Shown piece by piece: positions 35,303 to 44,848 of a stretch of DNA of 64,000 nucleotides. The stretch is from Zoogloea sp016790385 (GTDB lineage Bacteria; Pseudomonadota; Gammaproteobacteria; Burkholderiales; Rhodocyclaceae). The stretch lies in NCBI RefSeq assembly GCF_041916735.1, contig NZ_JAYRYY010000006.1; one strand, written 5' to 3'. The position numbers were made by a program, and so were the translations under genes. Position 1 is the first letter of the stretch, and every line of letters starts with the position of its first letter. Below the pieces are notes generated by a model. It did not search any database and was not told the DNA's origin. It saw only the letters and a list, made by a program, of their open reading frames with translations.

Positions 35303-37489
35303 TTACTTGACGCGCATCCCCGGGGCGGCGCCGGCGTCGGGCGACAGAATGAACAGGCCCGGCGTCTCGCCGGCGGCATCCGAGGCGGCCAGCACCATGC
35401 CTTCCGACAGGCCGAACTTCATTTTGCGCGGTGCCAGGTTGGCCACCATCACCGTGAGCCGGCCGACCAGGGTGGCCGGGTCGTAGGCGGACTTGATGCC
35501 CGCAAAAACCTGGCGAGGCCGGGGCTGGCCATCGATGACCTCGCCGATGTCGAGTTGCAGGCGCAGCAGCTTGGCCGCGCCTTCCACATGCTCGGCCGAC
35601 ACGATCCTGGCGATGCGCAGATCCACCTTGCCGAAGTCGTCGATGGAGATGAAGGGCTCGAACTCGCTGGCCTCGGCAGCCTCGGCCGTGGCTGCATGGG
35701 CCTGGTGCTGGGCGTGGCGCTGCTCTGAGTGGGCGGCCTTGTCGTCCTTGCCCTTCACGGCCTTGGCAGGCTGAGCCTCGGTGGAGGCCGGGGCGAGGGA
35801 GTCGCGGTTGGCCTCGAGCAGGGCGTCGATCTGCTTGCGCTCGATGCGGGTCATCAGATGGCTGTAGGTGTTGATGGTGTGGCCGGCGGGCAGCGGGGCG
35901 AGGAGGTTGGTCCAGGTCAGGGCCTCAATGGCGAGGAAGGACTCGACCTGTGCCGCTAGGGCGGGAAGCACCGGCTTGAGCAGGCCGGTGAGCGCCTTGA
36001 AAATGTTGATGGCCGATGAGCACACGACGTGCAAGCGGGCGTCCTGGCCTTCGTGCTTGGCGAGTTCCCAGGGCTTGTTGTCATTGACGTAGGCGTTGGC
36101 CTGATCGGCGAACTCCATGACCTTGCGCAGGGCGCGGCTGAAGTCGCGGCTTTCGAAGGCCGCACTGACTTCGTCCAGGTTCCAGTCGAGGGCTGCGGCC
36201 GGATCGTGTTCGCCTAACTTGCCCTCAAAGCGCTTGGCAATGAAACCCGCGCAGCGACTGGCAATGTTGACGAACTTTCCCACCAGGTCGGAATTGACCT
36301 TGGCGATCATGTCGTCGAGGTTCAGATCCACGTCTTCCATGGTGCCGTTGGACTTGCCGGCGAAGTAGTAGCGCAGCCACTCGGGGTTGAGCTTCTGCTC
36401 GGTGTAGGAGCGGGCGGTGATGAAGGTGCCGCGGCTCTTGCTCATTTTGGCTCCGTCCACGGTGAGGAAGCCGTTGACGCAGAGCTGGGTGGGTGTGCGA
36501 TAGCCGGCAAAGTGCAGCATGGCAGGCCAGAACAGGGCATGGAAGTACAGGATGTCCTTGCCGATGAAGTGGATCAGCTCGGTGCCGGTGGCCGCGGCCG
36601 GCCCCGATTCAGTGAAGGCGGCCACGTCGATGTCCGGGTTGCGGGCCGCGAGGTTCTTGAAGCTGGCGAAGTAGCCGATGGGCGCGTCCAGCCAGACGTA
36701 GAAGTACTTGCCCGGCGCGCCGGGGATCTCGAAGCCGAAGTAGGGCGCGTCGCGGGAGATGTCCCAGTCGGAGAGTTTGTTCTCACCGGCGTCGCCCAGC
36801 CATTCCTTCATTTTGTTGGCGGCTTCCTGTTGTAGCCGGCGCGAGCCATCGGGAGTGACGCCCTGGGTCCAGCCGCGGAGGAATTCCACCGCCCGCGGGT
36901 CGGACAGGCGGAAGAAGTAGTGCTCGGAGGTCTTCAGCACTGGCTTGGCGCCGGATACGGCGGAGTAGGGGTTCTTGAGCTCGGTGGGCGCGTAGGCGGC
37001 ACCGCACACTTCGCAGTTGTCGCCGTACTGGTCGGCGGCGCCGCACTTGGGGCACTCGCCCTTGATGAAGCGGTCGGGCAGGAACATCTCCTTCACCGGG
37101 TCGTAGAACTGCTCGATGGCCCGGGTGTCGATGAGCCTGGCGCTGTCGCGCAGGCGGGTGTAGATGTCTTCCGCGTACCAGCGGTTTTCATCACTGTGGG
37201 TGGAGTGATAGTTGTCGAAGGCCACGCCGAAATCGCGGAAATCGCGGCTGTGTTCGCCATGCACGCGCTCGATGAGCTGCTCGGGTGTCAGGCCTTCCTT
37301 TTCGGCTCGCAGCATCACGGGGGTGCCGTGGGTGTCGTCCGCGCACACGTAATGCACCGTGTTGCCGCGCATGCGCTGGTAACGCACCCAGATGTCGGCC
37401 TGGATGTAGCCCACCAGGTGGCCGAGGTGGATGTCGCCGTTGGCGTAGGGCAGGGCATTGGTGACGAGAATGGTGCGCGGGGATGTCAT
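35303..37489 (-). CDS. metG: Methionyl-tRNA synthetase
   Basis: This 728-residue class I synthetase charges tRNA-Met. It shows the HIGH-type motif HLGHLVG within PYANGDIHLGHLVGYIQADI, a zinc-binding insert (CPKCGAADQYGDNCEVCGA, two CxxC pairs), and the KMSKS motif (GAKMSKSRGTF). The C-terminal ~110 residues form the tRNA-binding, dimerising OB fold (FGKVDLRIARIVSAEHVEGA, shown in part), linked by a His/Ala-rich spacer. The ATG at 37489 gives MTSPRTILVTNALPYANG; another ATG at 37498 adds three residues. It is divergent from mrp/apbC with about 170 bp between starts, a neighbour pair often seen in proteobacteria. Confidence 0.98.
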   Translation of the reverse strand: MTSPRTILVTNALPYANGDIHLGHLVGYIQADIWVRYQRMRGNTVHYVCADDTHGTPVMLRAEKEGLTPEQLIERVHGEHSRDFRDFGVAFDNYHSTHSDENRWYAEDIYTRLRDSARLIDTRAIEQFYDPVKEMFLPDRFIKGECPKCGAADQYGDNCEVCGAAYAPTELKNPYSAVSGAKPVLKTSEHYFFRLSDPRAVEFLRGWTQGVTPDGSRRLQQEAANKMKEWLGDAGENKLSDWDISRDAPYFGFEIPGAPGKYFYVWLDAPIGYFASFKNLAARNPDIDVAAFTESGPAAATGTELIHFIGKDILYFHALFWPAMLHFAGYRTPTQLCVNGFLTVDGAKMSKSRGTFITARSYTEQKLNPEWLRYYFAGKSNGTMEDVDLNLDDMIAKVNSDLVGKFVNIASRCAGFIAKRFEGKLGEHDPAAALDWNLDEVSAAFESRDFSRALRKVMEFADQANAYVNDNKPWELAKHEGQDARLHVVCSSAINIFKALTGLLKPVLPALAAQVESFLAIEALTWTNLLAPLPAGHTINTYSHLMTRIERKQIDALLEANRDSLAPASTEAQPAKAVKGKDDKAAHSEQRHAQHQAHAATAEAAEASEFEPFISIDDFGKVDLRIARIVSAEHVEGAAKLLRLQLDIGEVIDGQPRPRQVFAGIKSAYDPATLVGRLTVMVANLAPRKMKFGLSEGMVLAASDAAGETPGLFILSPDAGAAPGMRVK

Positions 37490-37656
37490 GGGCGGCATGC
37501 TGCAAAGGGATTCGGAATCCGGCATTCTAGCAAAGCGATTCCCCCATCGCGGTCAGGGCGGGAATTCGGTAAACTGGAGTAAATTACTCGGGTTTGCCCA
37601 CTGCGACCTGTGGAACCATGTTTTCTTTTTTTCGCCGCACACCGGCCACCGACACC

Positions 37657-38748
37657 ATGAGCCTGACTGAACAAAGCGTCCTCGACAGTCTCCGGCAGTA
37701 CGCCGATCCCAATACCGGCAAGGATTACGTTGCGTCCCGCTGGGTCAAGAACCTGCGCATCAACGGCGCTGATGTGTCTTTTGACATCGAGCTCGGCTAT
37801 CCGGCGAAGAGCCAGGTGGATGGCATCCGCCAGGCCCTGATTGCCCAGGTCCGGTCGGTGCCGGGCGTGGGTAACGTCAGCGCCAACGTGTTCAGCAAGA
37901 TCGTCGCCCATGCCGTTCAGCAGGGCGCCAAGCTGCTGCCCGGCGTGAAGAACATCATTGTGGTGGCCTCCGGCAAGGGTGGTGTGGGCAAGAGCACCAC
38001 CTCGGTCAACCTTGCGCTGGCCCTGGCCGCCGAAGGTGCCCGAGTCGGGATTCTCGATGCCGACATCTACGGCCCGTCCCAGCCCCAGATGCTGGGTATC
38101 GGTGGCTTGCAGCCGGAGTCGGCGGATGGCAAGTCCATGGAGCCCCTTGAGGCCCATGGTCTGCAAGTCATGTCCATCGGCTTCCTGGTGGATGTGGAAA
38201 CGCCCATGGTGTGGCGCGGCCCGATGGCCACCCAGGCGCTCAACCAGTTGCTCAAGGAGACCAACTGGCATGATCTCGACTACCTGGTGATCGACATGCC
38301 CCCCGGGACGGGCGACATCCAGCTGACCCTTTCCCAGAGCGTCCCGGTGACCGGCGCCGTGATCGTCACCACGCCCCAGGACATCGCCCTGCTGGATGCA
38401 CGCAAGGGCCTCAAGATGTTCGAGAAGGTGGGCGTGCCGATCATCGGCATTGTCGAGAACATGAGCATCCACATCTGCTCCAAGTGCGGGCATGAAGAGC
38501 ACATCTTCGGCACCGGCGGCGGCGAAACCATGTGCAAGGATTACGGTGTGCCCTTCCTCGGTGCCCTACCCCTCGACATCCAGATCCGCCGCGAAGTGGA
38601 TGGCGGCGTGCCCACCGTGGTGGCCGATCCGAACGGCCGTGTCGCCGAGCTTTACAAAGGCATTGCCCGTCAGGTGGCCATCGCGATTGCTGAAAAGCAG
38701 AAGGACATGAGCCACAAGTTTCCGAGCATCGTGGTGCAGAACACCTGA
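37657..38748 (+). CDS. apbC: Mrp/ApbC iron-sulfur cluster carrier ATPase
   Basis: This 363-residue Mrp/NBP35-type ATPase carries iron-sulfur clusters to target proteins. An N-terminal MIP18-like (DUF59) domain (about residues 1-85, DPNTGKDYVASRWVKNLRI) precedes the ATPase with the deviant Walker A ASGKGGVGKST, and a C-terminal CSKCGHEEHIF pair of cysteines that binds the cluster in dimers. The start at 37657 (MSLTEQSV) gives typical family length; ATGs upstream at 37618 would add 13 residues. The metG gene is divergent from it. dcd follows 140 bp downstream. Confidence 0.95.
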   Translation: MSLTEQSVLDSLRQYADPNTGKDYVASRWVKNLRINGADVSFDIELGYPAKSQVDGIRQALIAQVRSVPGVGNVSANVFSKIVAHAVQQGAKLLPGVKNIIVVASGKGGVGKSTTSVNLALALAAEGARVGILDADIYGPSQPQMLGIGGLQPESADGKSMEPLEAHGLQVMSIGFLVDVETPMVWRGPMATQALNQLLKETNWHDLDYLVIDMPPGTGDIQLTLSQSVPVTGAVIVTTPQDIALLDARKGLKMFEKVGVPIIGIVENMSIHICSKCGHEEHIFGTGGGETMCKDYGVPFLGALPLDIQIRREVDGGVPTVVADPNGRVAELYKGIARQVAIAIAEKQKDMSHKFPSIVVQNT

Positions 38749-38888
38749 GCTATTGCTTACTTCGTCGGTGCGCCCCGATGCGGGCGCGCGATGGCGTGTT
38801 TACGGACGCGGGGCGACGTCAGCGGTTTTGCGCACTGTTCGTCAGGGCGCGTGCATGTACAATCCGCGTTTTTATGTAGGGGCCTGGC

Positions 38889-39458
38889 GTGAGCATCAAA
38901 TCGGACCACTGGATTCGCCGCATGTCGGAAGGCGATGCGCAAATGATCGAACCCTTTGCCCCCGAGCTGGTGCGCCAGAACGAGGGCGGCAAGATCGTTT
39001 CCTACGGTACTTCGAGCTACGGCTACGACGTGCGGGTGGCCAACGAGTTCAAGATCTTCACCAACATCAATTCCACCATCGTCGATCCGAAGAACTTCGA
39101 CGAGCGTAACTTCGTCGATTTCGTCGGCGATGTTTGCATCATTCCGCCCAACTCCTTCGCCCTGGCCCGGACCGTCGAGTACTTCCGTATTCCGCGCAGT
39201 GTGCTGACCGTGTGCCTGGGCAAATCCACCTATGCGCGCTGCGGCATCATCGTCAATGTGACGCCCCTTGAGCCCGAGTGGGAAGGCCATGTGACGCTGG
39301 AGTTTTCCAACACCACGCCGCTGCCGGCCAAGATCTACGCCAACGAGGGCGTGGCCCAGATGCTGTTCTTCGAGTCGGATGAAACCTGTGCGACCTCCTA
39401 CAAAGACCGCGGCGGTAAATATCTGGGTCAGACCGGCGTGACACTGCCGAAAATCTGA
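38889..39458 (+). CDS. dcd: dCTP deaminase
   Basis: This 189-residue trimeric enzyme deaminates dCTP to dUTP, supplying the dUTPase/thymidylate route together with dut and thyA in this window. Conserved stretches include SYGTSSYGYDVRV, LGKSTYARCGIIVNVTPLEPEWEG (split here at STYARCGI and TPLEPEWEG) and the catalytic Glu in EGHVTLEFSN. The start is a GTG at 38889, the only start giving the conserved MSIKSDHWIRRM beginning. A palindromic terminator lies downstream before the decarboxylase gene. Confidence 0.97.
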   Translation: MSIKSDHWIRRMSEGDAQMIEPFAPELVRQNEGGKIVSYGTSSYGYDVRVANEFKIFTNINSTIVDPKNFDERNFVDFVGDVCIIPPNSFALARTVEYFRIPRSVLTVCLGKSTYARCGIIVNVTPLEPEWEGHVTLEFSNTTPLPAKIYANEGVAQMLFFESDETCATSYKDRGGKYLGQTGVTLPKI

Positions 39459-39485
39459 AATACTTACCAGCTAGAGTGGGATATC

Positions 39486-39528
39486 GGGCGGATCATGCGC
39501 GTGCACGCGGGTCCGCCCAAAGCTTTTT
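39486..39528 (+). terminator. Rho-independent terminator after dcd
   Basis: GGGCGGA (39486-39492) pairs with TCCGCCC (39512-39518). Inside the loop sits a 12-bp perfect palindrome, CGCGTGCACGCG (39498-39509). A run of five T follows at 39524-39528. It ends dcd and lies just before the decarboxylase start region. Confidence 0.68.
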
Positions 39529-39571
39529 GTTGATCTGCCCGCACTGAACAACGGGCGTCGAGGAGTCGAGC

Positions 39572-41815
39572 ATGCGCTTCAATTTTCCGGTCATCGTCAT
39601 CGACGAGGACTTCCGTTCGGAAAACACGTCCGGGCTGGGCATCCGCGCCCTGGCGGAAGCCATCGAGAAGGAGGGCCTCCAGGTGCTGGGGGTGACCAGC
39701 TATGGCGACATGGCTTCCTTCGCCCAGCAGCAGAGCCGCGGATCGGCCTTCATCCTGTCCATCGACGATGAGGAATTCTCGTCGCCCGAGGCAGCCGCCA
39801 AGGCGATTGCCGATCTGCGTGCTTTCGTCAGTGAGATCCGGATGCGCAATGCCGACATCCCCATCTTCCTGCATGGGGAAACCCGGACCTCCCGCCACAT
39901 TCCCAACGATGTGCTTCGTGAGCTGCATGGTTTCATCCACATGTACGAAGACACACCCGAGTTCATCGCCCGCAATGTGGTGCGCGAGGCCAAAGCCTAC
40001 CTGGAATCCCTGCCGCCGCCCTTCTTCCGCGCGCTCACCCACTACGCTTCCGACGGTTCCTATTCGTGGCACTGCCCCGGGCATTCCGGCGGTGTTGCCT
40101 TCCTGAAGAGCCCTGTCGGCCAGATGTTCCACCAGTTCTTCGGCGAGAACATGCTGCGCGCCGACGTCTGCAACGCCGTCGAGGAACTCGGTCAGTTGCT
40201 TGATCACACCGGCCCGGTGGCTGCGTCCGAGCGCAATGCGGCGCGCATCTTCAACTGCGACCACCTGTACTTCGTCACCAACGGTACGTCCACCTCCAAC
40301 AAGATCGTCTGGCATTCCACCGTGGCGCCTGGCGATATCGTGGTGGTGGATCGCAACTGCCACAAGTCGGTGCTGCACGCGATCATGATGACCGGCGCCA
40401 TCCCGGTATTCCTCATGCCGACGCGCAACAACTTCGGCATCATCGGCCCGATTCCCCGCAGCGAGTTCGATTGGGAGAGCATCCAGCGCAAGATCGCCGC
40501 GAATCCCTTCATTGCCGACAAGACGGCCAAGCCCCGGGTGCTGACCATCACCCAATCCACATACGACGGTGTGCTGTACAACGTCGAGGCGATCAAGGAT
40601 GAGCTGGACGGCAAGATCGATACCCTGCACTTTGATGAAGCCTGGCTGCCCCACGCGGCTTTTCACGATTTCTATGGCGATTACCACGCCATTGGGGCCG
40701 ACCGCCCGCGCTGCAAGGAGTCGATGATCTTCTCGACCCAATCCACCCACAAGCTGCTGGCCGGCCTGTCCCAGGCCTCGCAGATTCTGGTGCAGGATGC
40801 TGAGGGGCAGCACCTCGACCGGGATGTGTTCAACGAGGCCTACCTCATGCACACCTCCACCAGCCCCCAGTACGCCATCATCGCGTCGTGTGATGTGGCG
40901 GCCGCAATGATGGAAGAGCCGGGCGGGACGGCCTTGGTGGAGGAGTCCATCGCCGAAGCTCTCGATTTCCGCCGCGCCATGCGCAAGGTGAGCGAGGAGT
41001 GGGGTGCCGACTGGTGGTTCAAGGTGTGGGGCCCGGATGACCTCTCCGAGGAAGGTATCGAGGAGCGCGATGCGTGGATGCTCAAGCCCGGCGAGCGCTG
41101 GCATGGCTTCGGCACGCTTGCCGAAGGCTTCAACATGCTCGATCCGATCAAGGCCACCATCATCACCCCGGGGCTGGACGTGGATGGGGAATTTGCCGAG
41201 CGTGGCATTCCCGCAGCCATCGTGACCAAGTATCTCGCCGAGCATGGGGTGATCGTTGAAAAATGCGGCCTGTACAGCTTCTTCATCATGTTCACCATCG
41301 GCATCACCAAGGGCCGCTGGAACAGCATGGTGACCGAGCTACAGCAGTTCAAGGACGACTACGACAAGAACCAACCCTTGTGGAAGGTGCTGCCCGAGTT
41401 CGTGCAGAAGAACCCGCGCTATGAGCGGGTCGGCCTCCGCGATCTGTGCCGCGATATCCACGCGGTGTATCGTGCCAACGATGTGGCGCGCCTCACCACC
41501 GAGATGTACCTGTCGGACATGATCCCGGCCATGAAGCCGGCGGATGCCTTCGCCAAGATGGCCCACCGCAAGATCGATCGGGTGTCCATCGACGAGCTTG
41601 AAGGCCGGGTCACCAGCGTGCTGCTGACGCCCTATCCCCCGGGCATCCCGCTGCTGATTCCCGGTGAGCGCTTCAATCGCACTGTGGTGCGCTACCTTCA
41701 GTTTGCCCGCGAGTTCAACGAGCGTTTCCCGGGTTTCGAGACCGATGTGCATGGTCTGGTGAAAGAGGTGTGCGACGGGCGCATCCACTATTTTGTGGAT
41801 TGTGTGAAGGATTGA
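39572..41815 (+). CDS. PLP-dependent arginine/lysine/ornithine decarboxylase
   Basis: This 747-residue enzyme is of the large, fold type I basic amino acid decarboxylase family (AdiA, LdcC, SpeC type). The N-terminal wing domain (MRFNFPVIVIDEDFRSENTS, about residues 1-130) precedes the PLP domain, with SHPGHSGG-like WHCPGHSGGVAFLKSP, the cofactor Asp region LHFDEAWLPHAAFH, and the Schiff-base Lys in STQSTHKLLAGLSQ. Length matches biodegradative arginine decarboxylase (~755) more than ornithine enzymes, but the substrate cannot be fixed by eye. Such enzymes consume protons in acid stress or make polyamine precursors. No antiporter gene is adjacent, favouring a biosynthetic use. Confidence 0.92.
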   Translation: MRFNFPVIVIDEDFRSENTSGLGIRALAEAIEKEGLQVLGVTSYGDMASFAQQQSRGSAFILSIDDEEFSSPEAAAKAIADLRAFVSEIRMRNADIPIFLHGETRTSRHIPNDVLRELHGFIHMYEDTPEFIARNVVREAKAYLESLPPPFFRALTHYASDGSYSWHCPGHSGGVAFLKSPVGQMFHQFFGENMLRADVCNAVEELGQLLDHTGPVAASERNAARIFNCDHLYFVTNGTSTSNKIVWHSTVAPGDIVVVDRNCHKSVLHAIMMTGAIPVFLMPTRNNFGIIGPIPRSEFDWESIQRKIAANPFIADKTAKPRVLTITQSTYDGVLYNVEAIKDELDGKIDTLHFDEAWLPHAAFHDFYGDYHAIGADRPRCKESMIFSTQSTHKLLAGLSQASQILVQDAEGQHLDRDVFNEAYLMHTSTSPQYAIIASCDVAAAMMEEPGGTALVEESIAEALDFRRAMRKVSEEWGADWWFKVWGPDDLSEEGIEERDAWMLKPGERWHGFGTLAEGFNMLDPIKATIITPGLDVDGEFAERGIPAAIVTKYLAEHGVIVEKCGLYSFFIMFTIGITKGRWNSMVTELQQFKDDYDKNQPLWKVLPEFVQKNPRYERVGLRDLCRDIHAVYRANDVARLTTEMYLSDMIPAMKPADAFAKMAHRKIDRVSIDELEGRVTSVLLTPYPPGIPLLIPGERFNRTVVRYLQFAREFNERFPGFETDVHGLVKEVCDGRIHYFVDCVKD

Positions 41816-41827
41816 ACTTCTCGTCAG

Positions 41828-41868
41828 CCCACAAAAAACGCCGCGAATTTCGCGGCGTTTTTTGTGGG
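41828..41868. terminator. Bidirectional terminator between the decarboxylase gene and folA
   Basis: A near-perfect 20-bp inverted repeat (CCCACAAAAAACGCCGCGAA, 41828-41847, and its complement at 41849-41868) has almost no loop. The A6/T6 runs in the arms provide a T-tract for both convergent transcripts. Confidence 0.9.
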
Positions 41869-41879
41869 CGTTTTTGGGC

Positions 41880-42380
41880 CTACTTGCGTCGTTCGTAGGT
41901 GACCCAGGCGAAGTTCAGGCCCGATGCCGAGACCTGCGGGTTGCGCTGGGTTTCGCGCCAGTCGTCCGATGCAAAGGCTGGGAAGAACGCATCCCCATCG
42001 AAATCTTCGTCGATCTCGGTAAGGTAGATCCGGTCTGCGAAAGGCAGGGCCTGGTGGTAGAGATCGGCGCCTCCTATGATGAAGGCTACGTCGGCATTGC
42101 CTGCGGCGGTCAGCGCCGCAGGCAGGCTGCCGACGACCATCCCGCCCGTCGCCCGATAGCCTGAATTGCGGCTCACCACAATGTTTACCCGGCCCGGCAG
42201 CGGCCTGAACGCATCGGGTAGCGACTCCCAGGTCTTGCGGCCCATGATCACCGGCTTGCCGCGGGTGGTCTCGCGGAAGAACTTCATGTCTTCCGGAAGT
42301 TGCCAGGGTAGCCGGTTGTCGATGCCGATCACACGGCCTCGACCGCAGGCCGCTATCAGGGCCAGCATGGGCGTGCTCAT
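41880..42380 (-). CDS. folA: Dihydrofolate reductase
   Basis: This 166-residue enzyme regenerates tetrahydrofolate consumed by thymidylate synthase. It shows the FolA pattern: LIAACGRGRVIGIDNRLPWQLPEDMKFFRETT (seen as VIGIDNRLPWQLPEDMKFF), the NADPH-binding VIMGRKTWESLP, VVSRN and FIIGGADLYHQALPFADRIYLTEI (shown in part). The ATG at 42380 overlaps the thyA stop by four bases (ATGA), giving translational coupling. Length equals the usual ~160-170. It converges on the decarboxylase gene through a shared terminator. Confidence 0.97.
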   Translation of the reverse strand: MSTPMLALIAACGRGRVIGIDNRLPWQLPEDMKFFRETTRGKPVIMGRKTWESLPDAFRPLPGRVNIVVSRNSGYRATGGMVVGSLPAALTAAGNADVAFIIGGADLYHQALPFADRIYLTEIDEDFDGDAFFPAFASDDWRETQRNPQVSASGLNFAWVTYERRK

Positions 42381-43171
42381 ACGGCCACCGGAGCGGAAAT
42401 GTGGGGGTGCGGGTCGTAGCCTTCGAGGGTGAAGTCGTCGATGGTGAAGGCGAAGATGTCCTTCACGTCCGGGTTGATACGCATCGATGGCAGGGCGCGG
42501 GGCTCGCGGGAGAGCTGGAGCTGGGTCTGGTCCAGGTGATTCACGTACAGGTGGCAGTCGCCACCGGTCCACACGAAATCGCCGAGTTCATAGCCACACA
42601 CCTGCGCCACCATCATGGTGAGTAGCGCGTAGCTGGCGATGTTGAAGGGTACGCCCAGGAAGATGTCGGCGCTGCGCTGGTAGAGCTGGCATGACAGCTT
42701 GCCGCCGGCCACGTAGAACTGGAACAGCGCGTGGCACGGGGGCAGGGCCATGCCCTCGATTTCGCCGGGATTCCAGGCCGACACGATGTGACGACGGGAA
42801 TCCGGATTTTTCTTCAAAGCCTCGATCAGTTGGGCGATCTGGTCAATGCTGCGCCCGTCCGCCGTTTCCCAGCGGCGCCACTGCTTGCCATACACCGGGC
42901 CGAGCTCGCCGTTCTCGTCGGCCCACTCGTCCCAGATCGACACCTTGTTGTCCTTGAGGTACTTGATGTTGGTTTCCCCGCGCAGGAACCACAGCAGCTC
43001 ATGGATGATAGAGCGGGTGTGGAGTTTCTTGGTGGTGAGCAGGGGAAAGCCCTCGGCCAGATCGAAGCGCATCTGCCAGCCGAAGACCGAGAGCGTGCCG
43101 GTGCCGGTGCGATCATCCTTGCGGTGGCCGCGTTCCGCCACGTGGCGCATGAGTTCGAGATACTGTCGCAT
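42377..43171 (-). CDS. thyA: Thymidylate synthase
   Basis: This 264-residue enzyme, the same length as E. coli ThyA, methylates dUMP to dTMP using methylene-tetrahydrofolate. The catalytic Cys lies in LPPCHALFQFYV; RRHIVSAWNPGEI, QRSADIFLGVPFNIASYALL (shown in part) and DCHLYVNH are all intact. The ATG at 43171 (MRQYLELMRHV) matches the family start; an upstream in-frame start adds five residues. thyA-folA is a classic pair. Its dUMP comes from Dut and Dcd products, also encoded in this window. Confidence 0.98.
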   Translation of the reverse strand: MRQYLELMRHVAERGHRKDDRTGTGTLSVFGWQMRFDLAEGFPLLTTKKLHTRSIIHELLWFLRGETNIKYLKDNKVSIWDEWADENGELGPVYGKQWRRWETADGRSIDQIAQLIEALKKNPDSRRHIVSAWNPGEIEGMALPPCHALFQFYVAGGKLSCQLYQRSADIFLGVPFNIASYALLTMMVAQVCGYELGDFVWTGGDCHLYVNHLDQTQLQLSREPRALPSMRINPDVKDIFAFTIDDFTLEGYDPHPHISAPVAV

Positions 43172-43361
43172 GGGGCTGATCGGCAAAAAGGGGCCAGTTT
43201 ACCTGATCGTCGGCCGAGAGAGCCCGGGCGCAGTGTGACCCGTTTGCGGTCGGCGTGTGTCGAGGCCTGGCTGCCCGAAGTGGCCGCCTATCCTTTGTGC
43301 TACCATCGGCGCGCGTAAAAATACGTTTCAGTCACGCTGTCGTGGAGGCGCAGGGTACGTT

Positions 43362-44825
43362 ATGGGGGGAGGGTCGGTGGTTCAGAATGCGCATCCGCTC
43401 CTGCATCAGGGCACCCTCGCGCAGACGCTCACCGAGATTGCCACCAACGCGGCACCCACGGCCATTGTCGAACTCATCCGGTGGCTGGATTCCTTCCACT
43501 ACGAGGCTGAACTGCCGGTCTCCGACTTGGCCCGTCTCGTTGTAAGCCTGGATGAAGCGGCCCAGCCCCAGTTGCGTCAGGCCGCGGGTCTTTATCTCTC
43601 CAACGCGTTCGGCTCCCGGAGCGTGCGTTACAAGGCGCTGGGGCGGGATTTCTACGCCAGTCTGGGGCGCGCTTACGATCTCGTCCTGGCCGGGCTGCAA
43701 GGGGAGATTGCCCCGGCGGCGCAGGGGTCGTTGCGCACGGAGATCCTGCTGCGCTCGGTTCGCAGTGCGGCGGGGGAGATGAAATGGGCCGCGTTCGACT
43801 ACCAGGGCCTGCCGCCCGAGGTCTGGCAGCGCGCCGGCGGTGCCTTTAGGTCTGCAAGCGCCTGCGGTGAGATCAACACGCCCATCGCGATTCGCGAGGG
43901 CCGGGAGACTCGCTCGACCATCAGCCGGGAGTTTGTCCGTCTCGTGGCCTTGCAGTGCGCGAGCCTGGATCAATTGTCCCCGGAGCGTATTGAGGCCACG
44001 GACAAGTTGGTGCGTTATCTCCAGCACTCCTTGGAGCTGAGCAGCGTGCCTGTCCAGGGGGGGCTCTTTGCCATTGATCTGGATACCCTGGCGCCCCCCC
44101 GGCGCTGCCTGAGTGTTCCTGAAACCCCGTCGGCCGACTTGCGGTTCTTCCGCCCCGCCGATGCGGTATCCATGCTTGATGAGCTGCAGCAGACCCTTGT
44201 CGAGGCAGCCAGTGCGCCGGCTTTCGCGGGCCTGAGTCTGCCGTCCGTAACGGCGACCATCCGCCACCTCTCGCGCCAGTGGGGGGCTCAACCACCCATG
44301 CGTCAATATCGGCGGCATCACGTGCAGGGGCAGCTGGCGCTGGCCACGGGCCTGGGCTTCATCCGCTCCTTGCTCTCGGGTGAGGCGCAAATGCGGCCCG
44401 CCGCCGCGTGGACGCTGATGGATGCGAGCCGAAACGGCTTTGGTGTGTCTTCTGCGATGATGGACCCGGAGGTGTGTCGGGTCGGAGCCCTGGTGGGGGC
44501 TCATGTCGGTGAAACGGGGCGCTGGATCCTGGCCCTGGTGCGAAGGGTGCGCCACTGCGACGATGCAGGGGCGACCGTGGGGCTTCAGACTATTTCGAGT
44601 GATCCTCAGCAGGTCATCCTGGATGACGGTAGCCGAAGCTGGAGCGGCATTTTGTGCGATCCCGCGGTGCGCGGGCGTAGCGTCCGGGTCGCCTGCGAGC
44701 CTGGCTTCATGCGTTCCGACGGTCAGGTGTTTGCCAGGCTTGGTGGCCGCATGATCAAGCTTGAGCCCGGTCGTATCTTGGTGGGTGGCCCGGGTTATCA
44801 GATCGTCAGCTGTAACGTTGCATAG
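43362..44825 (+). CDS. Conserved-looking protein of unknown function, possible PilZ-like C-terminus
   Basis: I do not recognise this 487-residue protein with certainty. It lacks signal peptide and membrane segments. The first ~370 residues are mostly helical (LTEIATNAAPTAIVELIRWL, SFHYEAELPVSDLARLVVSL). The last ~120 contain TLMDASRNGFGVSS, a Gly-rich beta pattern, GALVGAHVGETGRWILALVRRVR and VGLQTIS, which recalls PilZ-type c-di-GMP-binding proteins (DxSxxG). The N-terminal RxxxR part of a PilZ site may be RQYRRHHVQGQ. This is tentative. The ATG at 43362 is preceded by GGAGGCG. It is divergent from thyA and precedes the leuA leader. Confidence 0.72.
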   Translation: MGGGSVVQNAHPLLHQGTLAQTLTEIATNAAPTAIVELIRWLDSFHYEAELPVSDLARLVVSLDEAAQPQLRQAAGLYLSNAFGSRSVRYKALGRDFYASLGRAYDLVLAGLQGEIAPAAQGSLRTEILLRSVRSAAGEMKWAAFDYQGLPPEVWQRAGGAFRSASACGEINTPIAIREGRETRSTISREFVRLVALQCASLDQLSPERIEATDKLVRYLQHSLELSSVPVQGGLFAIDLDTLAPPRRCLSVPETPSADLRFFRPADAVSMLDELQQTLVEAASAPAFAGLSLPSVTATIRHLSRQWGAQPPMRQYRRHHVQGQLALATGLGFIRSLLSGEAQMRPAAAWTLMDASRNGFGVSSAMMDPEVCRVGALVGAHVGETGRWILALVRRVRHCDDAGATVGLQTISSDPQQVILDDGSRSWSGILCDPAVRGRSVRVACEPGFMRSDGQVFARLGGRMIKLEPGRILVGGPGYQIVSCNVA

Positions 44826-44848
44826 CCAACGCACATCACGTCTGATAT

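Noticed and set aside
39464..41245. 593-residue antisense frame inside the decarboxylase gene
   Set aside because: The sense gene has the PLP motif and full length; the antisense is a shadow.
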